Below, one piece after another: positions 11,301 through 23,702 of a stretch of DNA of 64,000 nt. The stretch is from Gonatopus flavifemur (taxonomy: Eukaryota > Arthropoda > Insecta > Hymenoptera > Dryinidae). The stretch lies in assembly GCA_018340375.1 (NCBI GenBank), contig JAFFJZ010000010.1:2976001-3040000 (forward strand), read 5' to 3'. Below the pieces are notes generated by a model. That model was not told where the DNA came from. It was given only the letters and a program-made list of their open reading frames with translations, and searched no databases. A program made the translations under genes and the position numbers. Within the stretch, counting starts at the first letter, position 1. Every line of letters starts with the position of its first letter.

Positions 11301-11640
11301 TGATCCTCATTGGATTACGATCAGTGGAACAATCATTGGATTCTAACACATATCATGTCAAAACGGAAATGTTTAAATGAACCCTCAGACATGTATATGT
11401 TCAAACCATGTTCCATCTGATTACATTTTTCTCCCATTTTCTTTTGAGGGAGTGTCTCTCCCTTTACCTGTACATCCCTCAATCAATACCATTCATGGAA
11501 GCATGTACATTGATCCTCATTCAAGATGATCAGTTCCGATTGAAGTTCAATCGTCAAATATTAATATTTCAAAGTACGTATGATCCATTCAATCGAATTA
11601 CGTCAGAACCAATCGTTTCGTTCAACCAGGGATGTTCAGT
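8390..11640. repeat. Diverged satellite-like array with an inversion near 9112
   Basis: Units of about 187-230 bp are repeated with strong divergence. In the first part the anchor 'CTTCAATCAGATTCAA' occurs near 8395 (degenerate), 8624, 8811 and 9026. From about 9112 the same unit appears on the other strand: the landmark 'TGAACCCTCATTG' lies near 9381, 9595, 9822, 10043, 10545, 10767, 10990, 11301 and 11508. The unit at about 9130-9300 is the reverse complement of that at 8940-9100. 'GCACATAAGTGTCCCAGTG' recurs at 9668 and 10618, about four units apart, hinting at a higher-order repeat. Open frames here (8996-9331, 9072-9293 and others) are by-products. Confidence 0.8.
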
Positions 11641-13162
11641 TGAATGGATATAACAGCAAAACCACATTTTTCCATGGATTTCATATACTTGATTTCGTAT
11701 ATTATGTTTCTAACATTTTGGCATTGATATAATACAAATCGGCTTTCTATTATTCATTTCATCGGCAATCAAAGTTACGTCACTGTTTCCCACGACAACA
11801 CAACACCGTTCAAATTGAATCGATCGACGCGTGCGGACTTGGCGCCGTATATATAGGCTCACGTGATATGATATACACAGAAGTATGCAGTACATAGGCA
11901 TAGCACATATACATCACACACCTAAGTCCGGTTCTCTCGTTTCTCCTATAGCTTTCTTGTTCTTCATTAGGATACTATGAACGAAGAACGAGAGTGTACG
12001 AATGTGGAGCGAAAAATGCCGAATGCCTAAAGTGTACATTACTCAGTCGCAATCGTGTTCGGTGCAGTCACTAAACTTGTGACGAATTATGTCGGTATTT
12101 CGACAATTGTGATAAATTGTTCATATTTATCTAGATTCTCAATAGAAGTTCCATTATACGGAGAATCATTTCCCCCTGTTTTGATATGGATCAAACGTTA
12201 CCAAGAAACATGAAAGTGTTGTTTTGAAAGCCACCATACACGTGCTTGCTCAATCGGTGGAAATGTCGCGCAAGAAAATGAACCTGGTTTTTGAAATCTC
12301 TGTTGAGTGCTGTATAAATGCTGAAAAGGTGAGCGATGTACCTCTCATTTTGTTGTTGATCATATTGGAATCAAAGTCTTCTCTACGATCAAATGAAGTA
12401 CAATCAGCCTTTATCCACGGTATAATCGTGCACGTAGATTAACCTGAAAAGTGTTTCAAAACCGTTTTGTTGAAACAAATATACTTGAGCTCCAAGATGC
12501 TCATATATTTCTCTCGAAGAATTGGTTTCAATTGTCATGAACAAACAGTGAGAACACGTTTGTTCGTAAAATCAATATATCACATGCATGTTCACGATCA
12601 ACTGGGTACGTTCTCAATGTTTACAGAATATCCAGAATTGCACGAAATGAATTCATAGTAGTGTAAAAGACATGTTGATTTCTTCTGTTTTTCCTTTCAT
12701 GTACACTCCATCAGCTAAATCAATCATATGCATAGATAGCACTTCATGACAATATCAGATTTATCTCGTTTCAATATGAATTTTTGTCAATTGATTCATA
12801 TGAACTTTCTCCTGTTTCATTGCACACACCAGGAGAAAAAACACCTCAAACCAAGCAAACATTGGATTGACCGAGTTCAAGCCGATATTTTTTGATTCGT
12901 AAAAATTTTCTTCAAAGGAAGACACCGCTTCCTCAGACTTCAGTTTAGAGCTATATACAGCATAATGCGAAGAAAATTATTTTATTCCAAGTACACATCT
13001 CCTGAATATAAGAAACAGAAAGATTTTCTTAGATCAAGAAAATATGTTCTCAGGCAAACCCAGGGTTATTTTTGATGCACAGTAATACGATACAAATCAA
13101 ATTTATTACAATCAGATTGTTACTCTGATCAACAGATTTTCTTATACCATACATTGACAATA
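11641..13162. other. No gene recognised
   Basis: A TATA-like word lies at 11846-11856 in a slightly GC-richer patch. Open frames at 12224-12442 and 12467-12658 carry no motif that I can place. Possibly very old retroelement DNA. Confidence 0.35.
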
Positions 13163-13900
13163 CCAGGTGTGCCGGTATGAAGTGAGCGTTAAGATACAAA
13201 CATCAAGTCATTGAACAAACAACATCATATTTTCCCATCGTGTTAGAAATGTCGAATTTTGTACCAGAAAGTGATGATTTACGGAAAGCATTAATTTTTT
13301 CTTTCCATCTGAAGAAAAGTGCTGCAGAGTCGCATCGAATGCTTATCAAGGAATATGGTGATCATGCTCTATCAGAAGCAACATGCAAAAAATGGATTCA
13401 ACGGTTCAGAGATCATGATTTTGATGTGAGAAATGAAGAACGTGGAAGACCATCAGAAAAGTTTGAAGACACCGAACTGCAAGCAATATTAAATGAAGAT
13501 GATATTTTCAGTCAAAACCAAATGGTAGCAATGTTAAATGTTGCACAATAAACGATTTCTGACCGTTTGAAAGCTATGGGAAAGATCCAAAAGTGTGGAA
13601 AATGGGTGCCACATGAATTGAATGAAAGACAGATGGAAAAACGGAAAAACATTTGTGATATTTTGCTTCAAAGACACGAAAGAAAATCAGTTTTGCATCC
13701 AATTGTTACTGGCGATGAAAAATGGATTCATTTCAAGAATCCTAAACGGAGAAAATCATGGGTGAATCCGGGACAACCATCAACATTAACTGCAAAACCA
13801 GATCGATTCGGCGAGAAGGCAATGTGTTTGATGGGACCAAAAAGGTTGATTTTGATAATGATTACTCTGAAAACTGATTCTGAAATTTTCTCCTGACAAA
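13163..13900 (+). pseudogene. Truncated mariner with transposase N-terminal half
   Basis: The left terminal repeat 'CCAGGTGTGCCGGTATGAAG' follows TA (13161-13162). The transposase starts at ATG 13249 and shows 'KKSAAESHRMLIKEYGDHA' (helix-turn-helix 1), 'GRPSEKFED', an in-frame TAA at 13549-13551, then 'GKWVPHELNERQMEKR' and 'VTGDEKWIHF', the block with the first catalytic Asp. Similarity ends after 'GEKAMCLMGPKR'. The second and third Asps and the right terminal repeat are missing. The WVPHEL motif and 'GRPSE' recall the cecropia/Hsmar1-like group, but the subfamily cannot be fixed without the lost half. It differs clearly from the mariners at 1080, 195 and 43920. Confidence 0.85.
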
Positions 13901-16544
13901 TAGTGGTAGGGAAATCCCTTTATAACGGAAACATTTCCCCATGATTCTTCCCTACTTTTTGAAGGATTCAATACCCAAAACGTAGGATACTTCCTCAGAA
14001 TGGAGGAGAAACCCCTATGCTTTATGAAAAAACAGGAGACGGGACCCACCATTGAAATGTCTAAAAACTCTCCATATTTTTCACGATAAACTGAACAAGT
14101 TTTCTATTTTATAACGGTCGGAAATGTTATTTCATTGTGATTTTACATTGGAAGGCCGGTCGCAACTATTGATTGGATGTTATAATTTGTAAAAATATTG
14201 AATTTTATGAAAAATGATCATAGAGGAGCGATTGAAACAGCCATTTGGTAGGCAAGGTCTGCTCTTTGAATATCATTTGATCTTTTCGATTTATCATGAT
14301 CCTGCAACAACCTATATCAAATTGAATATGATGATTTCTGCTGATATTTTTTTAGTTTCTCAAACAAATGGAGATCAAAGGGAAGTCATGGCATTAAGAT
14401 ACGAAAATGAATATTTTGTGAAGAATTGTCTCAGCTTTTTTGTTCTCTTTGAGGCAACTTCATTTTAGAATTTCCTATTAATCAATTCCTTTCCTCTAGA
14501 ATTATTAGTCCGTTGAAATTAGGAATATGCTCATTCCGCAACATCCGCACTCCAACATATCCAAACTCCACTAAGGTAAGTGTACCAAAACCTGATACTG
14601 CATGAGTAGCTGACCCTTTGTGTATGAATTCAATTTAATGAGCCAGAAATGTATCATTTGTCAGATGTTTAATGAGATCCCATTTTTCGAAACGTCTCGG
14701 AAGTTTTGATGCATAGGAATTCAACAAATAATTAAATTGTATCTATACATAAAGAGTCAGCTACTGGTACAGGGTCAGGCACTGATACACTTAATTTATT
14801 TGAGGCATTATAAAAACTGTAATCTCAATTCCTTTATTCCTGAATCTTCGCCGCACAACATCTTAATTCGCCATAACTGTGCTCGGAAATATCTATACCA
14901 ATCCACAAGCTCTTTTCCTTTTGTAACTTGAAATATCTGGATTTCGTACTCAGCAATCCAACCTTTTCATAAGCTTGCATTAACGTTGTTGTTGACAAGC
15001 GTCATGATTGTCATAAGGTTGTCATTGACAAGATCACCACAAGGTGACTAGTTGACACAAGACAAGCATATGACAAACATATGATAAGCACGTAACAAGC
15101 ATGTAAAAAGCCACAAACTTGTTGTTTTTCGTTGGAATTGGGTTCGATCTTACAGCGATAAGCTTGATGTATCAAGAGTTCAAGGTTTTTATGATACTTC
15201 TGTTGATTATTTGCCATAGAAAGCGAATTGAATAAGTGAACTATCTAGCGATTAACGGTGACAATGTTCGAATTCATTGATGACTTTCAAAATGATCAAA
15301 ATCCATCATGAGAACCGTGAGAACTGACAATCACTTCGCAGTGTGCGATAACAAATTTTCGTTTGCCATTGAAGACGAGGAAACTCACATCTCTCTTGTT
15401 ATCGACAACCATGGCGTAACACTAAGAAGAAATTAGTAGATAAAGAGCGATGGATGTAACCCGCACAAAAAAGGTCATATGGTAAGAGTACGGAAACAGT
15501 CTCGCTCAGAGTCACGCAAGAGTACTGGAGAGACTGGCAAGAGTATTCCGCACAGTCTCACACCAGTACAGGGAGTAGTATCAGTTCCAGGACTCTGCCA
15601 TACTTATACGGCAGTTTTCATGAAATTTTATCAGAGTGATCATGATAATTGACTCGATCTTGAAAACTTGATGGGATAGACGATTTTTGATATCAGATTC
15701 GTGATCATGGGTATATACGGACATATATATAAACACATATAACATCTTATCTAATCATATATTCGATTTTGAAAATAATCCATCTGAATCCCAAATAGAA
15801 AACGTCACTCAAAAGAATGTCATTTTGCCAACGAAACCAACACAAATCAGTTGCCAACAAAATTTTCATCAGAAATGACTGAATTGCGACGTCAAATTTT
15901 TTGGTCTACTGAATGCTCGAATTTCAAGGACAAATAACATTGCAATATTTAGAAATAAATCAACGTTCCATTAGAATTATGACTTTTTAGCATGAGTTTC
16001 ATATTTTTATAATTGGAATGTAATAATAATTATAGAATGATCATCACATTTCAGAAACAATATAAAGTTCAAATGAATTTACATGCAATCACGCCAAAAT
16101 TGGGTGTTTGCAGATGTAATATGTTTACGTCATGTTGACTTTTTTCTGATGATTCCACAAAGATGTCAAGATGACGTTTTTTTGATATGTTGTTTTGCTT
16201 GGAATAGTGGCGCGAAAGTATGGGGAGGTTCTAAAACCCATAATATTCCTCATACTATCACCAGACCATGCTGAACTCTTGCGATACTCTCCCGCGTGTA
16301 TTGCCAGACTTTCACCGTGAGATTGTTTTAATAATCCTGCCATATGACTTTCTTCTGTGCAGAAATTCACTAATCCCTAATACACTGATCGAACTGATAT
16401 ATATCGAAATATTCCTTATTATAATGGGTGGATTTATTTGCGAAATATTGAACGCACGAGACCTGAAAAATTTTGTTGAATGATTCAAACGTAAGTAGTC
16501 TCGAAGCAACAGATAAGCTGTATAACCTATACAATACCAAAGAT
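13901..16544. other. No gene seen; two small repeat-rich patches
   Basis: At 14975-15120 'GACAAG', 'GTCAT' and 'CTTGT' words are densely repeated ('TTGTCATTGACAAG'). At about 15475-15612 'AGAGTACTGG', 'CAGTCTC' and 'AGAGTC' words recur, with 'ATATGGTAAGAGTAC' at the left and its degenerate complement at the right. Both look like small non-coding elements. The rest is unassigned; open frames such as 14214-14468 show no motif. Confidence 0.45.
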
Positions 16545-18345
16545 ACGAGAAATGTTATAAACCCACGCCCAGCAGTGGAACACCTGCAGACGGCAATAAA
16601 ACTCTGCTCATCGTAGCCAGGAAGTAACTTTGAGTGTATGGCCATAGTGCTCAGGCAAATGGAAACCGCAATGTATCCTTTGTAGGAGTTTTGGCCTCGG
16701 CCAGGAGAACAACGGGTATTATGAAGATCAGCGTAATCTACCTCAGCACGACTGAAGGGTCGGTTTGTTCTATCTCTGACTAGGGGTTGCGTACCCGGTT
16801 CCTAGTAAACAGTGCTACCTCGATATCTTAGGCAAGCTCGGCATTTATGAATCACCGACTTTACTGACTGACCGGCGCGAACGATCCCATATACCTGACG
16901 CAAGGTGGACAGGGTAAATCTAATACGTCCGTGGAGGGTTGTGAGATGGTAGAATACGTGTCAAAAGGTGCAAAAAATGAGTTTCGTAAATCAAAATGAA
17001 GGGGTGTAATATCCCGTAACTCAGGAGCGAATTTTGTAATTGGCCTCCAACCCTCATCAACCTTGCTTCCATATAAGGATTTAACTTTGTAATTGAACCT
17101 GATTCAGATAACCTATTCTCTTGAATCATTCTACGCTCAGAGGCATAGTAGCATCGTTGGGTTGGATAAATCAAAGCCTGGCGAGACCTTACTAATTCGT
17201 GAGCAGAAAGCAGGCCACTTTCTTGGCATTGGACCGAATTGAACCACTTATATGGAAAGAGCTTTTTCTTGTTGAGCGAGGGTGGGCGAGATCCTATCAC
17301 TAGAAGGTGCACGAAACGTAACACGTAAGCTACCATCCCAACGATCTCAGGCAACCGGTTCCTCATCCGACGCTTCAAGGCAGGGACCTAACGACCTGGA
17401 AGCCTGTGCAACTACATGGAACGAGTCGAGAGATGATATGGATGATTCAATGCCTTCTGAGAACCATCTGGGGCCCATTCATCACAGTAGGAAGTCCTTT
17501 AGAGCAGATGGAGCGAATCCTCTTGAAGCACAGTCACCCGTATTATCAGTTGAATCCACGTGGTACTATTGCGCGTTAGGCTGAAGATTGTAGATTTCTG
17601 AGGACCTGTTAGCTAGAAATACTGACCAGGGCGAGGAATGGGACTCACGCCAGTGGAAAACATCCATCGTATCTCTCCAGAAGTGACAAGACCACATGAA
17701 GACCGAACGTGTTTTCGGTCTTCTTGGCAAGCTGCGCCAATAGTCCCCGGTGCATAATCCCAGCATCGGTATACTGACCACTCACTCGACTGGGGTGCCT
17801 CTAGTTTTGGTCTGTAATATATGGACCGTGATGCAGTTCTGAGATATAAATCGTAAGTACAACACCGCACCGTGAGCAAGAGAGGATGCATCGAAGAAGC
17901 CATGGGTTCCTATGAAAGCGTCTGGTGCATAATCCAACCAACAGCGAATGCGAAGATCGTTCACTCATCTAGCTCAGCCAGCCAAAACTGTTGGAAAAAG
18001 ATTCTAGCCGTGACTAGCACGAGAACAATTCAACCCGAAGGCTCGAAAACACCAGCATCCTTGGAGAACACAAACTTTTTCGTCCCAGATTCATGCATCT
18101 CTGGACTATATTGATCCGAAGAAGAAAACACTACATTGCTCCCATCAGGAGATCTTACATCCATCCATATTTCCCTGGGTACACTAGCTAAAATTCGTTC
18201 GTCACTGGGCGACCATTTGTGAAGTTCAAAACCATCCACCTGGCGAAGCTTTTCCAATTGCTTCTGTTTTTCTAGGGTTTTGGATAAACCGTAGGCCACG
18301 GTTAGGAGCTTCCAAGCGTGCAAGGGTTCTTTTGGGTCGGTTCTC
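16545..18345 (-). pseudogene. BEL/Pao-type retrotransposon pol remnant
   Basis: Read on the minus strand from right to left, BEL/Pao pol features appear in the usual order but in several frames. Near 18240 is 'FELHKWSPSDERIL' (reverse transcriptase end). Near 17800-17900 is 'HGFFDASSLAHGAVLYL' (RNase H start) and near 17600 'FLANRSSEIYNL'. At 17050-17120 comes 'KLNPYMEARLMRVGGQL' (zinc-binding linker region). From about 16880 to 16560 there are integrase motifs: 'CRACLRYRG', 'PFSRAEVDYADL' and 'YKGYIAVSICLSTMAIH'. Frameshifts and stops abound. Gag, protease and the front of the reverse transcriptase are absent, and no LTR was found. The plus-strand open frame at 17282-17584 is a shadow. Confidence 0.85.
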
Positions 18346-18398
18346 TACAAAATAGCTTGGACTGTCTGAACGAATGTACATCAATAACTTCACAAAAA

Positions 18399-18898
18399 TG
18401 TGAAAGTTATTAGAATAATTGTAATTTCCAAAACTGTTCCAACTTTTCTTTAAGGAAATAGAATTATTTAGTACTGGTTCTATTTGTTGTTTTCGAACGA
18501 AGGAATATTTCATGATCACTATATAACAATCTCATTTGTACAAAGTTTTTTTTTCATTATGAGCATCTTCGTATGTCTTTTTTAAATATCTAACAATGTC
18601 CAATATTTGGATATTGAGAACTGGTGTTTCATTGTATGAAGTTTATATACATGATAGGGAATGATAGGTGAATTACGATGAAAATCAATAAAAATCTTGG
18701 TCGGAATTTGTTGTTGACTATTCTAAATTGCCAAAAAAACATCAACAAGAGAAATTGTTATGATAATTAACTCAGAAATTGAGGGATGAAAAACTATTAT
18801 AACAACAAGACAAAATCGTACTCCACAGATAATTGCATAATCTGAAGCAGAAGTTGGGATTGTTTTAGGAATAACAATTATTCTAATAATTTCCACAC
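18399..18898. repeat. Inverted-repeat element between two retroelement remnants
   Basis: Arms of about 40 bp match: 'GTGAAAGTTATTAGAATAAT' near 18400 and, on the other strand, 'GTGGAAATTATTAGAATAAT' near 18897. The middle is AT-rich and non-coding. It sits exactly between the BEL/Pao remnant and the LINE tail. No clear target duplication. Confidence 0.6.
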
Positions 18899-18904
18899 CT
18901 CTGC

Positions 18905-19130
18905 AGTTACCCGCTAGACCAGACTGAGATTTTCCCAGGGTGTCACTTGAACGTTTGCGAATCTATTAGTCACATTTTGTGGAAGTGCTCAATTCATAAC
19001 CCATTATGTAAATACCTGATAAGCATTTGTGGTGATTCAAGCTTCAAGTGCCAAGATAACATTCTTTCCTTACTCAGTCGGAATGACGTCAAAGCAGCTA
19101 TAAAGCCTTTCATGATTTCATAGTGGGGTG
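18905..19130 (+). pseudogene. LINE ORF2 C-terminal fragment (Jockey/R1-like)
   Basis: One plus-strand frame reads 'VCESISHILWKCSIH', the zinc-knuckle-like end typical of Jockey, R1 and I-clade LINEs. It is followed by 'NILSLLSRNDVKAAIKPF' and a stop near 19120. This matches the usual C-terminal tail of ORF2 (a short His/Cys motif, then a helical segment). Upstream reverse transcriptase is missing and no poly-A tail is obvious. Too short to give the clade with certainty. Confidence 0.7.
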
Positions 19131-19209
19131 CCTTAAAATGCGCTCCTTCGTGGTGGATGGCTGAATTAAGGAAGGCTGATTGGAAATTAGAAAAACATGC
19201 AACCATCTA

Positions 19210-20139
19210 AAATAGTTTCCCAACGTTTTTGTATTTTTAGCTTTGGAATTTAACCTGTATTCTACCCAAAATCTTTGGATAAAATATTTTCACTTTCTAA
19301 TTTAGAATGTCATGGAATACTCAATTGTTCGAATTAGCTGATCAAACAAAACCCACACAGCACGAAATATTTGTCGAATCCATAAAATATGTATACTATA
19401 TTATTTACGAGCATATTATATGTATAAAATATTTGAATAAAAAAATATATAGTATAGATATGCATCAAATATTTGGTGCTGTATGGGAAGAATATTCTCT
19501 CCCAACTTTGAAGATACTTTATACACGGTATCAATAATGCATACTTTAGAAAAATGAAACTAAACATAAAATGTATTGAGATGCTTTCAGTTTTCCTCGG
19601 TTCCTCGAGTAATGGAATTTCATTTTCAAATGTGTGAATTTCTTGTGTATAAAAATTCATTGTATTGAGAAAGAAAGATGCAAGTTCCTTCATATTGAAT
19701 CGAATTCTATTCACACTTTTTCCACTTCTCCTCTTTATTTTGTGCATATCATCAAATATATCTTGTTTTCAACTATTTTTCACCACTTCCTCATATTGAT
19801 GATTAATTGTTGTTTCTAATTCTTGATCTTTCTAATTCAAACCATGTCGCAATTTTTGTTGAACAATTTTCACATCTGTGGTAAATTTTTTCCGGATGTT
19901 TTCCAAGCTGTTTTTGAATCGTTCTTCCAGTTTATTACTCCATAGAATGAAATCATTGGATAAACTTATAAACTTCCTTTTCGGGTTCTCAAACACAAGG
20001 CTCAGTGGACTCTACAAGATTTCATAAAGAAAACATTGTTGTAATACTGATATCAGAAAGTTTCATCGAAAAGATTCATGACTGAGCCCATCCGGAACTC
20101 GAAAGAGTTAAATTTTGACGTATTTTAGAGACGAAACAT
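19210..20139. other. No gene seen
   Basis: Strongly AT-rich. The overlapping open frames at 19307-19537 (plus) and 19334-19747 (minus) are low-complexity and hydrophobic, with no motif. Confidence 0.4.
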
Positions 20140-20143
20140 TTAA

Positions 20144-20869
20144 AGGGGGGGGGGGGGGGTATGGTTATTTCGACGGAAAAAAGACATGTTTTTAAGATTT
20201 TTTTCTGCTTATACAGATGTTGTAAGTTTATTGAGTCAATCTCCATATGATAATGTAACATTCCAACAATACTTTACTAAATTTTCATCGCAAAATATTG
20301 GAAATTGAGCGAGTGATGAGAAATCTCCGGAGGTGCCTCGAAAAAAAGTTGTTTTGCGGTGTTCACGATAACTTGTGACAGAATCATCTGAAACAAAAAA
20401 ACCAAAATGCATTCGTTAAAGGAGATGTTTTTCGAGGTAATGACGAGGGGATTTGTTTTTTCTTCATTTTTAAATTTTTCGCGACTCTTTGAAGCAAGAA
20501 AACCGATTTTTGCATGAAACAATCAGCCTATTTGTTGTTGTAAAATCAAAAAATATTAAAAAAAAAACAAAGCCCTCGATGTTACCTGGGAAATCATGTG
20601 AAAAAGTACTGTGCAAAATTTCAAAACGATTGGTCCAGTAGATTTCGAGTTATCGTGAACACCGCAAAACAACTTTTTTTCGAAGCACCTCCGGAGATTT
20701 CTTATCACTCGCTCAATTTCCAATATTTTGCGATGAAAATTTAGTAAAGTATTGTTGGAATGTTACATCATCATATGGAGATTGACTCAATAAACTTACA
20801 ACATCTGTATAAGCAGAAAAAAATCTTAAAAACATGTCTTTTTTCCGTCGAAATAACCATACCCCCCCC
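20144..20869. mobile_element. TTAA-flanked foldback element with ~235-bp arms
   Basis: The left arm (about 20144-20380) and the right arm (about 20640-20869) are reverse complements with very few differences, for example 'ATGGTTATTTCGACGG' against 'CCGTCGAAATAACCAT' and 'GCGGTGTTCACGATAAC' at the inner ends. The ends are homopolymers: 15 G at 20145-20159 and 8 C at 20862-20869. TTAA lies directly outside both (20140-20143 and 20870-20873), the target of piggyBac-type transposases. The central ~260 bp are non-coding. Open frames on both arms mirror each other. Confidence 0.88.
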
Positions 20870-20873
20870 TTAA

Positions 20874-23132
20874 TGTCAATGAAACAACTTCGGATATAGA
20901 TCTCTCTCAGATATCTTTTGGAGATCTTATTGATTATCAGAAACATGTTATAAACGGGGGCTCTGAGTGACATTAATTTCAGATATATGTTGTGTGGGAT
21001 GTGAGGTCAAAAAAAGTCATGTGGGAGAGTTCTTCGTGTTGTTTGTAAGTGTTTATTCCATCACTTTCGTTGATTTTAAAGAACTCTTTTCAAGGATTCG
21101 TAATCCTTTTCAAATTCTTTTGGAATTCTTTGTGTTATCTGGGGTGTGTCCCTGAGAGATTCTGCTGAATGAACGTCGCTGCATTTTTTTTTCTCTTTCT
21201 TGAATAATCTGACAAGGTAATGTGTTTGTGCCAGGTGGTATTCAACAAATTACTCTGTGCGTGATTTGTCACGTCGCAAGTAATTTGATTCGATAGTTCG
21301 ATATTTGCATGGAATCTCCAAAGAAATGACTGTACGTGTTTTACACGATTATCACACAAAGAATACACATTTTTTTTCCAAAAGGTATGATTTTGTTCAA
21401 TATTTTTTTGGATCGAGAATTTTGTTTCCTCGTAAAGATTTTTGACTCATCGTATGACCATGACATATAAAGCAATTTGAATGTGGGAACTCGTTTCACG
21501 AAAAAATTCATAGGCTTCAGTTTTCTGACTTGTTTCTAATTGGTATACAAATGATAACGTAATTTTTTTTATATTGAAAATACATTTTTCCGCATGCATT
21601 TGAAATTTTCCAAGAAAATGAATATTGAGAAGGTAAAAATGAGAGTTTTTTCCTCAAGCAACCCATTGTGAGAACACATATATAATCATGACGGAGTTCG
21701 ATATTGTGTATTACAAGAACTGATGGGCGTTTTCAAAGATTAATTTTTGGGGATGTCAAAATTCATAATAAGAGTTATTATGTAAAATTTCATGATAATT
21801 TGAAACGAAGGTGTTATCGCTAAATGAATTGACGTGGAATGACTCAAAAACATGATGTGACCCAGACACATGATTGAATTCGAAGATGATAAAAATTCAC
21901 AATAAATAAACGAAAATTGGGAACAAAGTTCTTGAATTTTGATTATATAATTCTGGGAATCTATGGAAATCTTAGCAATTTATCATTTCCCCCATAAAAA
22001 TTCAATAAAAATTTTCCTTGAAAGCGGTATCATCAGAGAGAAGAGGAGAAAACTCGCGTTAAGTAAGAATATGCTACATGTTCATTATTCTTTCCCAAAT
22101 ACATTATGAATATGATGTAATCAATTAATCATTCATACTTTACGACATGTCATGTCATTGACTTGAATGATCTAGTACGGTGTGAACTTTGGTTTTTTTC
22201 TATTACGTCGAATATACGATCGGTTAATAAACTTACGTAGTGGGGATTTGTCGATTGTAAAACTGCCTCGTGCATACATGCTTACTTTCAGTATCCGCAG
22301 TTCTGCTTGACCATGACGATGTGGGTTTTGTCCGATCAGCTCTAATTTCGTTGCTGGCATTATTTGCTATATGTTTTTCATGAGTTATTATTGTGTCATC
22401 AATTAAAACAGGTTCGTAGAACGGGAAGAAAATATTCAGTGAAATGAATGTATGCTGTCTGTGATTTTTGGATTAAATCCTGAATGGTAATTCTAAGTGT
22501 AATGGTTTCATTTCATCTCATTCCAACAAAAAAGTTTCATCGATCAACGTTGATGCATTATCTTGAGTTCCAAAAATGTTAGATGCAATAGGGTCATCTT
22601 TGGGGGACAATTAATTTGATACATTCTTTTTTACAAGCAGAGGAAATATCTTGGGACTTTATTCCAACGTCAATGTATTCCTCAAGTCATTAAATTCTCA
22701 AAATCAATGACACAGTATTGTTTCATTTGAGCTCTCACTGGTATAGGTTCACTTTTGATGCATAATATTGTGACAAAAATTCAACAGAAAATTTTAATAT
22801 ATTGATGAAAACTTATAATTCATTCAATTGAATTTGGAATTGAGAATTGACTGTAATTCGACATTCGGCTTCGAATAATCGTGCAAATATACATGAGTAT
22901 GGAAATTCTGATGTTCCGCGCATATCACGTTCGAGAATAGCACATGATATTCGTATAGAATTACTGTAATATTGAACCACAATATTAATAACATCTTATC
23001 GTTTCTAGTCAAGTAAGTGTTATTACAGTAATATCTTTCTTTCATAACATTCATCGAATGGATTTTCCATTTATATGAATGTACAATGATATTCTCGAAC
23101 ATTCTTGATATCTTCAAATTCATTACACCATA
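20874..23132. other. No gene seen
   Basis: AT-rich DNA with short frames only (for example 22824-23135 minus). No motif, splice-supported exon or clear repeat was recognised. Confidence 0.4.
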
Positions 23133-23346
23133 CACGGAGAAAAATGATACAATAAAAATTACAACATTTTCTAATGAAATAATACTATATGACTAATGTC
23201 TTGAGAAGTACTCCTCAAATGTGGAATAGAATACTACAACTGCAATAATTTTTACTACATTCTGTAAGAAAGCCTCTGAGACCGCCAGGTAATTGTGACG
23301 ACATTTGACGAAATAATACTACTTTACTACATCATTCTTCTCCGTG
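23133..23346. mobile_element. MITE, CACGGAG ends, TA-flanked
   Basis: Ends 'CACGGAGAAAAATGAT' and 'ATCATTCTTCTCCGTG', with TA at 23131-23132 and 23347-23348. The interior repeats 'AATAATACTA', 'ACTACA' and 'TTGTGACGACATT'-like words. Non-coding. Confidence 0.88.
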
Positions 23347-23361
23347 TATGCCAACCCCAAT

Positions 23362-23520
23362 ACTCAAGTAGCATAAAACGTTCTAAGAACATTCTCACAA
23401 TATTTGTGAAATGTTATTATCATGTCATGCATAAAATGCATGATCATGTATAACAGATTGTTGGAACATTCGAATAGGACTGTTCCAAATATTCTGGAAA
23501 CATTCGGACAATATCCCGAG
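23362..23520. repeat. CCCAAGTAGCA-type element, left part
   Basis: 'CTCAAGTAGCATAA' followed by 'GTTCTAAGAACATTC' and 'AATATTTG' matches, on the opposite strand, the right end of the short element at 4888-4976. It contains 'TGCATGATCATG'-type palindromes. The right end is not clear. Confidence 0.45.
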
Positions 23521-23702
23521 CAGAAGACTCCCGATTTGCCCCAAGCCAGACCCGGTATGGATATGGGTGATCAGATTGGACCTGCATGTGATGTGTAACG
23601 CTTCATTTCAACTTAATCCGGGCCAAATCCGAGCCTGATCCGGCAACTAAATTTGGGCGTGCTAAATTTTCCTTCGCGTTTCTGATAGAGATAGTGCGAG
23701 AT

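Noticed and set aside
11846..11856. TATA-box-like word in a GC-richer patch
   Set aside because: No gene, LTR or transcript-start context could be tied to it; such words are common in AT-rich DNA.
12224..12658. Possible copia-type reverse transcriptase remnant ('EVQSAFIHGIIV')
   Set aside because: Only one weak phrase fits; neighbouring residues and the expected YVDD block are missing.
17282..17584. 100-codon plus-strand frame
   Set aside because: It is antisense to the BEL/Pao pol remnant, which has clear motifs on the minus strand.
20713..20973. 86-codon minus frame
   Set aside because: It is an arm of the TTAA foldback; the mirror-image arm gives the same residues at 20076-20300.
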